Assembly (NCBI GenBank): GCA_021325275.1 | Contig: JAJPHL010000028.1 | Span: forward strand, 44,301 to 108,300 | DNA length: 64,000 bases | From: Terriglobia bacterium | GTDB lineage: Bacteria; Acidobacteriota; Terriglobia; JAJPHL01 | Direction of reading: 5' to 3' | Part shown: positions 45,781-56,400 of the stretch, piece after piece | Numbering within the stretch: the first letter of the stretch is position 1 | Layout: each line of letters starts with the position of its first letter | The notes under the pieces: model-generated | Seen by the model: the letters and a program-made list of their open reading frames with translations, nothing else | Told to the model about the DNA's origin: nothing | Database searches by the model: none | Translations under genes and position numbers: made by a program

Positions 45781-45808
45781 TGGGTCGGCGTTGGACGCCT
45801 ACCCACTA
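45781..45808. terminator. Bidirectional hairpin between convergent genes
   Basis: GGGT-C-GGCGT-TGG-ACGCC-T-ACCC hairpin in the 26-base gap between the second DUF6644-like gene and the VWFA-type gene. It shares GGACGCCT(x)CCCACTA with 20447-20463; in both, CTA is the reversed stop codon of the minus-strand gene. Confidence 0.55.
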
Positions 45809-47554
45809 CTTGATCGGAACATCCAGAGACGCCACTTTTCCCGATGACGCGTCGCGCGCGACGACACGAACACGCAGCGCATTCATGGGTGCTTCCACTT
45901 CCAGGGTCATGCGAATGCCGCTCTTCATCATTTGATCGTACTGTTCCTGCTTCAACGCCAAATGGATCACACGGCCGGTCTGTTTGACGGGATCCGGATG
46001 GTCGGTGAACACCAGCGCCAGCAAATCCACGGTCGCGTCCGGTTGGCCCTGGGCGTTGCGGCCGAAGTGAACGTCGTGCGCGTCGATCACCACCGAGAGC
46101 ACCACATGTTGACGCTCGTTCGTAGGCTTCTCCATCACCCGGCCCAGAAGCGTCATGCCCGTGGACATCAGCGGACTCATCGCCGCGGCGGTCAGCACCG
46201 CTTGGCGTGAGTTTTCGTCGGTGGCGATTTCCGGCAGCGCGTAGTAGCCCTTGCGATAGCGTGCTTCCAGGCCGGGTTTGTTCAGCTTGATCTTGATCTC
46301 GCGAAACTGGCCGTTCCAATCGTTGTGTGCCGGCGAATAATACAACACGTAGGTGACCAGCGAATCGTTGACGGCCGCGCGGATCGATCCGGCAATATCG
46401 TTGTCGTTGTAAAACGCGCGACCACCGGTTCGCTCGGCCAGCTCGATCATCACCGAACGCGCTTGATCCATCTGGTTCGCGGCCCGCACATCGATGGGTC
46501 GGGCAACTCCTGCCCTCCGACTGGGATTCGGAGGCGCCGGATTCTGAAGGGTTCCCGGGACGACGGTCAACACTCCTGCGGATGCCGCGCTCGCGCTCGG
46601 CGAGCGCACTTCGAATCCCGGCAGACCTTGGGCGTCCACCGGATAGACCGCCACGCCCGCATCGTTGATGGCGCGCCAGGTGCGTTGCAATTCATCGTAG
46701 AAACTTCGGGAATCAGAGACGCTGGCCTGTTCGCCCGGCTGCAACAGCGAACCCATGTCCGTGCCGTTAAGGTTCTGGCCAACGAAGATCGGGAAACCGC
46801 TCGACAGCCAAATCAGATTCTTGCGCCCCGGCAAGCCAGACAGACGATTGGCTATCGTTTCCAAGGCCTGCAGGGTGGTTTCCGTCCGGTGCGCTTGATA
46901 AAACTCGGAGATCTTCTTATTCGCTTGATCGAGAAACGAATCCAGGTTGTCGACGCCGATCGTGGATTCCTCGTAGGAGGAAGCCTGCAAGGCCGAGGAC
47001 TCCGTGCTTGAATGACGGTCGATGGCCGCGAGCAACGAGGACACGTCCGAAGTGAAATCGTGCAGCACATGCAAGCCGCTGGTGAGCGTGTAGATCGCCA
47101 CGCGATCACCGGGATGAAGCTGTTGCAGGAATTTCACCAACGCTTGCTTGGACCGCGCTTGATCGGCGAATGCCGTGTTCAATCCGTCGATCAAGATCAC
47201 CGTCAGCGAGTCGGGCAGCGGGGCAATTTTCGTTTCGCCGCCCGTTCTCACGGTCACAAAACGATTGGAATACAGGCCCTCGCCGACGGCGGGCACGTCG
47301 ATGGGCGAGGATCGGCTGGTTTCCTTGGAGAAATAGCTGATTTTCTGTTCCTGCCCTTTGTCGTAAAGAACGAAATCATCTTTCGTGAGGTCACCGACCG
47401 GCTCGCCTCTTTTGTCGTGCACCACCACGCTCACTTGTAGCAAGCGTGTGGTCATCTTGATAACGGGCGCCGCCTCTGAAGGAGTTTGCGTTGCCGGCGA
47501 TTGCGCCCAAGCCAGGTAAACGCACAAGCAGAGCGGAAGGAGTCGGCGGTTCAT
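45806..47554 (-). CDS. Acidobacterial VWFA-related protein (TIGR03436-like)
   Basis: 582 residues from ATG 47554 behind a purine run; 22 upstream codons are rejected. Signal peptide ~1-18 (LLPLCLCVYLAWAQ). The family opening is clear: VSVVVHDKRGEPVGDLTKDD followed by FVLYDKGQEQKISYF. A von Willebrand A-like domain (~95-400) has LTVILIDGLNT in the MIDAS strand, but without the strict DxSxS, and HPGDRVAIYTL, KNLIWLSSGFP and VAVYPVDAQGLPG. A C-terminal sandwich (~430-582) contains FREIKIKLNKPGLEARYRKG. Role unknown; probably protein binding at the cell surface. Divergent from the NHL operon over ~230 bases. Confidence 0.9.
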   Translation of the reverse strand: MNRRLLPLCLCVYLAWAQSPATQTPSEAAPVIKMTTRLLQVSVVVHDKRGEPVGDLTKDDFVLYDKGQEQKISYFSKETSRSSPIDVPAVGEGLYSNRFVTVRTGGETKIAPLPDSLTVILIDGLNTAFADQARSKQALVKFLQQLHPGDRVAIYTLTSGLHVLHDFTSDVSSLLAAIDRHSSTESSALQASSYEESTIGVDNLDSFLDQANKKISEFYQAHRTETTLQALETIANRLSGLPGRKNLIWLSSGFPIFVGQNLNGTDMGSLLQPGEQASVSDSRSFYDELQRTWRAINDAGVAVYPVDAQGLPGFEVRSPSASAASAGVLTVVPGTLQNPAPPNPSRRAGVARPIDVRAANQMDQARSVMIELAERTGGRAFYNDNDIAGSIRAAVNDSLVTYVLYYSPAHNDWNGQFREIKIKLNKPGLEARYRKGYYALPEIATDENSRQAVLTAAAMSPLMSTGMTLLGRVMEKPTNERQHVVLSVVIDAHDVHFGRNAQGQPDATVDLLALVFTDHPDPVKQTGRVIHLALKQEQYDQMMKSGIRMTLEVEAPMNALRVRVVARDASSGKVASLDVPIK

Positions 47555-47785
47555 TTTTAATTTGCCCTTTCCCACCATTCTTCCATTTCGCGGAGAAAAA
47601 GGGGGAGAAAACGGGGCCATCCGATAGCCATCCCAAACCTACCAAGCGTATCGTTCTCCCTGGACACCGTTTTTTTTCGATTAGGAGTCACTCGTCGGCC
47701 CGGCCCGCAGGCCCATACGATCGTTTTGTTGTTTCACCACTGATAATGTGCTAATTTCCACCCTACACGCGACTGGTGGAGATTT

Positions 47786-50700
47786 ATGAGACTCTTTCTC
47801 GGCCTTCTTCTTTGTTCTCTCCCAGGCTCTTGTCAGGACTTGGTGAATACGGTCGCCGGAAGTAGCTGGTCTTTTTCGTTGGGACCCACAGCCACACAAA
47901 CTCCGCTCGGAACACCGCCGGCCATCGCCGTCGATAGTTCGGGCAACGTATATTTCACCGACTCGCAAAACAACCTCGTCTTTCGCTTGAACTCCTCGGG
48001 TGTTTTGACCATTCTGGCCGGGACAGGGACGGCGGGTTTCTCCGGCGACATGGGACCCGCGACTTCCGCGCAGCTCAATGACCCCGAAGGCATCGCCGTC
48101 GACTCCGCTCTCAACGTATATGTTGCCGACCGCGCTAACCATCGCGTTCGCGTCATTACCGCAGCGGGGATGATCGCGACTGTCGTGGGCACGGGAGTGG
48201 CCGGTAATTCCGGAGATAAAGGACCGGCCAGCCAAGCGCAGCTCAATGCCCCCAAAGCACTCGCCCTTTCCCCGGACGGCACGCTTTATATAGGAGATGG
48301 AACGGTTATCCGGTCCGTGAAACTGTCCACCCTAATCATCTCCAGTTTCACACCCTGCGCGGGCGCGGGTTACGCTGTCGACGCCCTGGCCGTGGACAAA
48401 AACGGTGCGCTTTACACGTCGATTCTGAACCAAGTGAACAAGAACAGCGGCGGCACCTGCACAAGGCTCGCCGGCGACAACGTGCCCGGATATTACGGCG
48501 ACGGTTTGCCGTCTTCGGGGGCCGAGGTCAATCATCCGATGGGCTTGGCGGTGGATGGTTCCTTCAACGTGTTTATCGCGGACACCGGCAGCCACCGCGT
48601 TCGCGAGATCTCCAATGGTGTTATCAACACGATTGCCGGCAACGGAACGCCCGGGTTTTCGGGAGACGGCACGGGCACGGGAGAAACGCTGAGTCTACCC
48701 AGCGGCGTAGCCGTAGATGCGGCGGGGAATCTCTACATTGCCGACACTGCTAACGGCCGGATCCGCAAGCTCGTTTCCGGGCAGCTTTCGACGATCGCTG
48801 GTAATGGAGGCTATCAGTTTGGCGGAGACGGAGGGCCGGCCGTCAACGCGCTTCTGAATTCTCCGCACAACGTCGCCGTGGATCTCGATGGTGGAATCAT
48901 CATCTCCGACACAACCAATCATCGAGTGCGTAAGATGGACCCCTCCGGAGTGATTCATACCATCGCCGGCACCGGCACGGCGGCATTTCTCGGGGACGGA
49001 GGTCCAGCCACGCAAGCGGCTTTGAATCAACCTCTGGGAATTGCGGTCGACCGCAGCGGTAATCTGTATATTGCCGACTCGGGCAATCTACGCATTCGCC
49101 AAGTTGCGCCCAATGGGACGATCCGCACGGTGGCCGGCGTGCTTTCTTCCGGGATCTTCTACGCGGGGACCGGTATTAACACGCAAATTGCCACGCCTTC
49201 GGAATTGGCGGTGGATTCCGCGGGTGCGGTCTATTTTGTTAGTGCCTCGGGTGGCGTCACTTGGATCCAAAAGCTGGATACCAGCGGCAACCTGACCGTC
49301 TTTGCCGGCGACCCCTTTGGCGGCGGCTCAACCGTCGATAATATCGCGGCCACCGCGGCGTCGATTTCCGTGCGCGGCTTGGCGATCGACGCCAACAACA
49401 ACGTGTATTTCTCCGATGCTTCCCGGGTCCGCTACGTGGACGCCAACGTATTGGTTCACACCGTAGCCGGAAATCAACTTTCGGGATCGAAGGGCGACGG
49501 AGGTCCGGCGCTTCAAGCCTCGTTGTCGCCGAGCAACTTGGCGCTCGATAACGCCGGCAATCTTTACGTCAACGACCAAGGACGAATCCGCGTCATCAAT
49601 TCTTCGGGCGTCATCAATGCCTACGCCGGATCGTTGCCGGTAATGGCGACCTTCAGCGGTGACAACGGGCCTGCCCTGACCGCACAATTCAGCAACCCCA
49701 ATGGATTGGCCGCCGATGCCGCCGCCAACCTGTACATCGCCGACACCGGCAACAATCGAGTTCGCAAGACCGGTGCGCGCGTCCTTCCGATTCCGTCGCT
49801 GGGCTCTCTCTCGCCGTCCTCGGCGAATTCGGGGGGCGCGCCGTTTACGCTGACGGTTAACGGCGCGGGATTCGTCGCCGGATCAATCATCTGCTGGAAC
49901 GGCGCGTATCGGGTAACCACCTACGTGAGTTCCACGCAACTGCAGGCGCTGATCGCGGCCAGCGATATTGCGGGAACATCAACCGTCGCGGTCACGGTGT
50001 TCAATCCCGCGCCAGGCGGCGGAACGTCCGGTTCGCTTCCCTTCACCTTGACACCGCTTCCCGCGGGGCCGTTCGGGGTCACGGCGCCGGCTTCGGCGGT
50101 GAGTTATTCCAGCGCCACGTTATCGGGATATGTGAATCCCAACGGCAGCGCCACCAGTGCCTGGTTCGAATGGACAACATCGGGAACATTTTCCACTTTC
50201 ACGGCGACCGCCGCGCAGGTGCTCGGCAGCGGCACGACGATACAAGCGTTGTCACTGCCGCTGAGCGGCCTGAGCGCCAACTCGGTTTACTTTTATCGCA
50301 TGACGGCGCAGTCCTCATCGGGAACCGTGCGAGGTCTGGTGCAGAGTTTCGTTACCGGCAACTATCCCAGGGTGGTGAAAGTTGTGGCGGGCGGTGGTAC
50401 GGGAGCGGGCCTTGCTATTTCGGCGCCCATCGGTGGCCTGAAATCGCTGCACATGGATGCGGCAGGGAATTTCTACGCCATCGATACCACTCATTCGTCG
50501 GCGATTGTCAAAGTATCGGCCAGCGGAGTCTTCTCCTACTTGAGTTTGCCCGGCGCCTACAGCTATTCACCAGATGGAACCCCGCTTTCGCAGGCCTCGG
50601 TGTACGCCGCCGACCTGGGCGTGGACGCAACGGGGAATCTGTACTTCGCGGAGGTTGATGGCTACATCCGCAAGGTCGGTGCCAACGGGTTGCTGACCAC

Positions 50701-53422
50701 GATCGCGGGAAATGGTCAGACCTCCGTCAATCCGGCCAACCCTGGAACCAATGTCGCGGCCACGTCGACACCCGTTGCCCCCCTCTGGATGGCGGTGGCA
50801 AGCGACGGCACGGTCTATTTTTATGATGTGGGCTATTACATTGTCCGGGCCGTAACGCCGGGTGGAACGATCAGCACCGTCGCGGGAAAATATAACGCCC
50901 GTTTTGTCACCGACGGATCCGTCGCGCTGCAAGTTGGCATCCAAGTGAATTCGTTAACCCTGAGCGGCGGCGATCTCTATCTGTTGATCGGCAGACAGGT
51001 GTTTCACTTGGATAGTTCCGGCATTTTCCACTTAACCGCTGGACTTGAAACGTGTGGCGACATGGCGGGCGACGGAGGTGCTGCCTCACAGGCGTGTCTT
51101 ACCAATTCGACTTACCTAGCCGCGGATGACAGTGGCAACTTCTATCTGGCAACGTCTCTGGCAACCATCCGCAAGATCAACACTTCGGGAATCATCAACA
51201 CGATCGCCGGCACTGGCGTCACAGGGATCATCACCGGCGATGGTGGACCGGCCACAGCCGCGGCACTCGGCGGCGTCGGCGGATTGACGGCCGATGCCGG
51301 CGGAGACTTATTTATAGCGTCCAACGCGCCCGGAACCATCCGCAAGATCGATACGAGCGTCATCATCACTCGGATCGCGGGCAGCGGTTCACTGACCCTC
51401 GGCGGCGACGGTGGACCCGCCACGAGCGCGCTGATGGCGCAACCGGCGGGCGTTGCCGTAGATTCCTCGGGCAACATCTTTGTCTCCGATACCGGAAACA
51501 ATGTGGTTCGCAAGGTCAATCCGCAAGGGATCATTACCACGATCGCCGGCAACACGGTTCAAGGGTTTTCCGGCGACGGAGGACCAGCGCTCCAAGCATC
51601 GTTGAACGGACCAACTACGTTAGCCGTGGATGCTTCTGGAAATCTCTTCATCAACGACTACGGCAACTCGCGCATTCGTGTGGTGAACACGGCGGGAGTT
51701 ATCACAACCGTGGCAGGCAACGGCGTCCAGAACACCTCGGGAGACGGCGGGCCGGCTACCCAAGCTGCGCTTTCCCAACCGGGGGAGATCGCCTTGGACA
51801 CTGCGGGCGATCTTTACATTGCCACTTCGGGCGGTCTGAGGGGCGTCACGGCGAGTGGCTTGATTACCACGCTGGATTATGACGCGGCGTCTGGCGTCGT
51901 AGTAGAGTCCAGCGGCAACATCGCGTTCGGCGTAGGAGTTCAAATACTGCTCGGGAGTGCCGGCGGGTTACAAGTGATCGCGGGCGGCGCCACTGGAGGC
52001 GGGCTTGGCGATGGCGGGCCTGCCATCAGCGCGCGCTTAAACCTGGGATCCTTGACCAGCGATGCCGCCGGCAACTTGTATCTCAACGACCATGTGGACA
52101 ATTTTCGCATTCGCGAGATCAACACGGCGGGAATTATCAACACAATCACTGGCGGAGGAGTGACCAATCTATCCGATAGCGACGGAACGCCGGCCTTACA
52201 GTACGCTTTTTCAAATCCAGTGGCGATAGCCGCCGACGCTGTGGGCAATGTGTACGTAGCGGATGCCGGCTACAACGAAAACAAGGTCGTGAAGATCACT
52301 TCCCAGCCATATCAAGGAACGATCTCGCCGCTGCAAGCAGGCGGTCCTCCTGGTAATGTGGTGAGGATTCCGGTGGTTCTTTCGCTCAGTTCCGGAGCGT
52401 CCGTGGACTCAGTTTCGTTCGGACTCTTGATCACACCGAATGGTTCGGCGGCCGCACCCATCGGAGCGCTCTCGTTCCAACAGGCCTCGCCGCTTCCGGC
52501 TCCGTCGTCGACTGATGCGGGTGCGTCGTATATCGGTGTGAAGTGGAGCGCGCTGTCGCCCGCGCTGAGCGGCACCGTAACGTTGGGATACGTGCTGTTC
52601 ACGATTCCTGCTGCTTCGAGTCAGGGCCAATCTTACAGCTTGCGCGTTTCCGCCGCGGGAGGCGGACTCGCGGGAGCGGCCATCGCTCTGATTCCAGCGT
52701 CGCCAGCCACATCTCCGGTCGGCAACAGTTATTTAGTAGGTGACGTTTACCCGTCCTACGGCACCGCCATTGGCTCCTTCGGCGATGGCAATCTGAACAC
52801 GTTGGATCTGATTGCCATTTTGCGCGCGGTCACCAAAATCGGCACGGTGCCCGCCAAGTGCACCGATCTGTTCGATGCCATGGACACCTTTCCCGCGGAT
52901 ACAACTTCCCGCGGCGGAGATGGCGTTCTAAATACTCTGGACTTGATCGAGGAATTAAGGCGAATTACCAACCTCGACACGACTCGACCTACGCGGACCA
53001 GTCCCAACCCTGGTTGCAGTTCGTCTCCGGAAACATCGCGCAGAGACGCGCCTGCCGGCTTCGTGCAATTCGGGGATCCGGTGGCAAGTGGCAACGGTTG
53101 GCGAGTACCGGTGTACATCCAGCCGTCTTCCGCGACGGTCTCTTCCGAGGCGCACTTGGAAGGCCTGGCCATCGGGATCAGCGGCGAGAGCGCTTTGTCG
53201 TGGCAAGCCGGCGACGCCGGGTCGCCGACGCTGTCGGATAGCGGCATTCCGGGAACTCTGGCGCTGGCTTGGTTGCAGAGTCTCAATCTTCGGGCGGAAC
53301 AGCCGACGCTTCTCGGGTACGTTGCCGGCGGAGGGTCCGCTCCCCGCTTGAACATCCTCAACGTTTCCGCTCACGGTGCCGGCGGCAAGGTTCTTGTGTT
53401 TGCAACCCGAGGTGCTCGATGA
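47786..53422 (+). CDS. Giant NHL-repeat surface protein with IPT, Fn3-like, cohesin-like and dockerin-like parts
   Basis: 1878 residues. ATG 47786 behind GGTGGAG; signal peptide ~1-16. About a dozen NHL repeats (~25-660; typical unit AGNGTPGFSGDG ... GVAVDAAGNLYIADTANGRI), an IPT/TIG domain (~665-760), an Fn3-like domain (~761-858), about ten more NHL repeats (~860-1505), a cohesin-like sandwich (~1511-1640: GNVVRIPVVLSL ... VLFTIPAASSQGQSYSLRV), two dockerin-like repeats (~1650-1725: FGDGNLNTLDLIAIL, GGDGVLNTLDLIEEL) and a closing sandwich (~1765-1878). Two propellers in one chain. Its stop overlaps the next ATG. Expected to be secreted or cell-surface, binding glycans or proteins. Confidence 0.85.
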   Translation: MRLFLGLLLCSLPGSCQDLVNTVAGSSWSFSLGPTATQTPLGTPPAIAVDSSGNVYFTDSQNNLVFRLNSSGVLTILAGTGTAGFSGDMGPATSAQLNDPEGIAVDSALNVYVADRANHRVRVITAAGMIATVVGTGVAGNSGDKGPASQAQLNAPKALALSPDGTLYIGDGTVIRSVKLSTLIISSFTPCAGAGYAVDALAVDKNGALYTSILNQVNKNSGGTCTRLAGDNVPGYYGDGLPSSGAEVNHPMGLAVDGSFNVFIADTGSHRVREISNGVINTIAGNGTPGFSGDGTGTGETLSLPSGVAVDAAGNLYIADTANGRIRKLVSGQLSTIAGNGGYQFGGDGGPAVNALLNSPHNVAVDLDGGIIISDTTNHRVRKMDPSGVIHTIAGTGTAAFLGDGGPATQAALNQPLGIAVDRSGNLYIADSGNLRIRQVAPNGTIRTVAGVLSSGIFYAGTGINTQIATPSELAVDSAGAVYFVSASGGVTWIQKLDTSGNLTVFAGDPFGGGSTVDNIAATAASISVRGLAIDANNNVYFSDASRVRYVDANVLVHTVAGNQLSGSKGDGGPALQASLSPSNLALDNAGNLYVNDQGRIRVINSSGVINAYAGSLPVMATFSGDNGPALTAQFSNPNGLAADAAANLYIADTGNNRVRKTGARVLPIPSLGSLSPSSANSGGAPFTLTVNGAGFVAGSIICWNGAYRVTTYVSSTQLQALIAASDIAGTSTVAVTVFNPAPGGGTSGSLPFTLTPLPAGPFGVTAPASAVSYSSATLSGYVNPNGSATSAWFEWTTSGTFSTFTATAAQVLGSGTTIQALSLPLSGLSANSVYFYRMTAQSSSGTVRGLVQSFVTGNYPRVVKVVAGGGTGAGLAISAPIGGLKSLHMDAAGNFYAIDTTHSSAIVKVSASGVFSYLSLPGAYSYSPDGTPLSQASVYAADLGVDATGNLYFAEVDGYIRKVGANGLLTTIAGNGQTSVNPANPGTNVAATSTPVAPLWMAVASDGTVYFYDVGYYIVRAVTPGGTISTVAGKYNARFVTDGSVALQVGIQVNSLTLSGGDLYLLIGRQVFHLDSSGIFHLTAGLETCGDMAGDGGAASQACLTNSTYLAADDSGNFYLATSLATIRKINTSGIINTIAGTGVTGIITGDGGPATAAALGGVGGLTADAGGDLFIASNAPGTIRKIDTSVIITRIAGSGSLTLGGDGGPATSALMAQPAGVAVDSSGNIFVSDTGNNVVRKVNPQGIITTIAGNTVQGFSGDGGPALQASLNGPTTLAVDASGNLFINDYGNSRIRVVNTAGVITTVAGNGVQNTSGDGGPATQAALSQPGEIALDTAGDLYIATSGGLRGVTASGLITTLDYDAASGVVVESSGNIAFGVGVQILLGSAGGLQVIAGGATGGGLGDGGPAISARLNLGSLTSDAAGNLYLNDHVDNFRIREINTAGIINTITGGGVTNLSDSDGTPALQYAFSNPVAIAADAVGNVYVADAGYNENKVVKITSQPYQGTISPLQAGGPPGNVVRIPVVLSLSSGASVDSVSFGLLITPNGSAAAPIGALSFQQASPLPAPSSTDAGASYIGVKWSALSPALSGTVTLGYVLFTIPAASSQGQSYSLRVSAAGGGLAGAAIALIPASPATSPVGNSYLVGDVYPSYGTAIGSFGDGNLNTLDLIAILRAVTKIGTVPAKCTDLFDAMDTFPADTTSRGGDGVLNTLDLIEELRRITNLDTTRPTRTSPNPGCSSSPETSRRDAPAGFVQFGDPVASGNGWRVPVYIQPSSATVSSEAHLEGLAIGISGESALSWQAGDAGSPTLSDSGIPGTLALAWLQSLNLRAEQPTLLGYVAGGGSAPRLNILNVSAHGAGGKVLVFATRGAR

Positions 53423-56400
53423 AGCGCGCTTTTCATCCGGCGTGGCTACTGTTGTTGGCCGCGAGTTGGGCCAACGCGCAGGGTTACATCACCACTATCG
53501 CGGGCGGCGGAATCTCTTCGACAACTCTTCCCAACAACATTCCGCTGTCGGCAAGTCCGTTGGGAACGATCGGTGGGATCGCGTTTGATAGCGCCGGAAA
53601 CATGTACGGCACCGATCGTCACTACGAAGAAGTTTTCAAAGTATCTCCCAACGGCATTCTTACGGTGATCGGTGGCTACGGAGGCCACGCAACCGTCTCC
53701 GCCGGAGACGGCGGATCGGCCCTCACGGCCATATTCAATCTCGCCGGACCTATCGCCGTGGACTCGGTGGGTAACGTGTACGTCGTCGACATCAACCGCG
53801 TGCGAAAGATCGATACTTCCGGCATTGTGACGGCGTTTGCCGGCAACGGCGCCTTTGCCGGATTCTCCGGCGACGGCGGACCCGCGCCCGCGGCCGAGTT
53901 CAGCCTAGGTGTGGGCGGTATCGCGATCGACTCAAGCAACAACGTCTTCATCGCGGACACCTTCAATAACCGAATCCGCGAGGTCACCGCCGACGGAAAC
54001 ATCAACACGGTCTATGGAAATGGATCGTACAATGCCGTAAACGGCGCCGCGGCAAGCAGCACGGGAATTCCGCTCCCCTGGGCGATGGCCTTCGATTCTC
54101 AGGGAAATCTTTTCTTTTCTGAATACAACCAATTCCAACTCTATGAGATCAGTTCGGGCGGAATTCTGTCGCTGGTGTCCAATAACGTCCAGAGTCCGAA
54201 TAGCCTGGCCGTGGACACCTCCGGCGACATTTACGCGAACGACCCCGGCAATTACAGCGTGAACGTCTTCACCGGAGGAGTCCTCGGTACTGTCAGTGGA
54301 GTCTACGCCTCTGCGCTGGCGGCGGATGCTTCCGGCAACGTCTATTTCGCCGTCAATGGATCGATTCAGAAGAAGAGTTCCTCCGGCACGATTACAACAA
54401 TTGGCGGAACGGGATTCGCCACTCTTTACGGAGATGGCGGACTGGCGGTGAATTCCCTCCTGGGAGCGCCGCAAGCACTCACGATCGACTCCGCTGGAAA
54501 TCTGCTGATCGCCGATACCGCCAACAAGCGGATTGCAAAAGTGGACGCGAATGGAATTATCACCACGGTCGCCGGGAGTCCGTCGTCGCCGGATCCATTG
54601 CGTAACCCGGGATCGTTCGGGCAGGCAACGAGTGTGGTGATCGGTCAACCGAATGGGGTCGTGACCGACTCCAGCAACTTCTATTTTGACGACGGCGTCG
54701 GGATTCGCAAGGTCAACAACGGAACGTTGAGTACGACCTTCGGTCACAGCAACGGATTGAGCGGCATTGCACTCGATCCACACGGTGTCCTCTACTTCAG
54801 TACGACTATTTCCGTCAATGATTTGTTCAGCGACGGTAGCAACGGAATATTTGCCGGGAACTGCACATCCTGCTTCCAGACCGGCGACGGCGGTCCGGCC
54901 TATTCGGCGACCATCCAGCACGCGGTTGCAGTGACATCAGATTCTCTGGGACAGATCTACATCGCCGATGGAGCCAGAATCCGCAAGGTGAACCTCTCTG
55001 GAATTATTTCCACGGTTGCAGGAAATGGGACCGACGGCTTCTCGGGAGATGGCGGTCCAGCAACGCAAGCACAGCTGGGCTCTCCCAGCGGCGTCGCTGT
55101 GGATGGCGCTGGAAATATCTATATCGCCGATACCCAAAACCTCAGGATCCGAAAGGTCAACACATCCGGCATCATCACCACGATCGCGGGAAACGGCACG
55201 GCGGGTTTTTCCGGAGATCTTGGCCCCGCGACAAGCGCTTCTCTGAGCTATCCCCAAGGGGTCTATGCGGACAATAGCGGCAATGTGTACATCGCCGACA
55301 CCGGCAATAATCGCATTCGCATGGTTTCGCCGTCGTTTGAAGTGGGCGCGCTATCCCTGTCGGGTGCAATGGGAGCGCCGGGCAGGACCGCGAGTGTCGG
55401 CGTTCAGTTGTCATTGACCTCGTCGGCGCCAACGGCTCAGGTGAGCAACATTCTCCTCACGCTCAACGTAGCACCGGCCGCCCCGGCGCCGGCCCTGACC
55501 ACAACGCTCGCGTTCCAACAAGCGGGATCGCTGCCGGCGCCCACCGTTTCCGCCGCCAGCGCCACGAGTATCACGTTGACGTGGAGCAATCTCGCGACGC
55601 CGCTGCAAGACGGCGCGAATCTCGGTACGCTGATCGCCACCATTCCCAGCAGCGCCGTCACGGGACAGGTCTATAACGTGCAGACCTCCAACTCCGCGGG
55701 CAGTTTCGGCGCGACTCATGTGCCGCTTTCCGCGGCACAGGCGACCATCATGGTAACCGCCGATTATTTAGTCGGCGATTCCATGCCGGCGAGTAACTCC
55801 GGCAATACGAATAACGCCCCGAATTTCGGCGATAACGCGCTCAACTCGCTCGACCTGATACAACTGTTCCGCGCGGTCACCGGAATCCCGGGATTTGCTC
55901 CGCCGATTTGCACCGATCGCTTCGACGCCATGGACGCATTCCCGGCCGACACCAGTTCGCTGCGCGGCGGCGACGGCGTCCTCGATAATCTCGATCTGTT
56001 GACGGTGCTGAATCGCGTCAACGGGCTCGACACGTCCGCCCCGCGGCGATTCGCGCGCGACCTGTATTGCCCCGCCTCCGATGCGCAGGCCCAAGCACGG
56101 CAGCGAGCGACGCTTCCTACAGCCTTAATTCCCACGGCGTCGCTCGAATTGAGCGAACCGACTACACCCGTTTCGCGTGAGCACACGCGGCGCGTAGGCG
56201 TTTACCTTGTGACCGATGGCGCCGCGGATCTCGAGACGCTCAGTCTTGCCGCCACAATGGACGGCGATACGCCGCTATCGTTCGTAGCCGACAGCAACAT
56301 GCCTGCGCCGACTCTCGCGGATGCAGACCTTGCGGGTGTGGTGGCAGAAGCGTGGCTCACCGGCGTTACGGTCCCACCATCGGGACGCCTGCTGCTGGGA

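Noticed and set aside
53269..53418. Frameshift fusion of the first and second NHL genes
   Set aside because: The second gene has its own signal peptide at the ATGA overlap, and the first ends in a complete tail domain.
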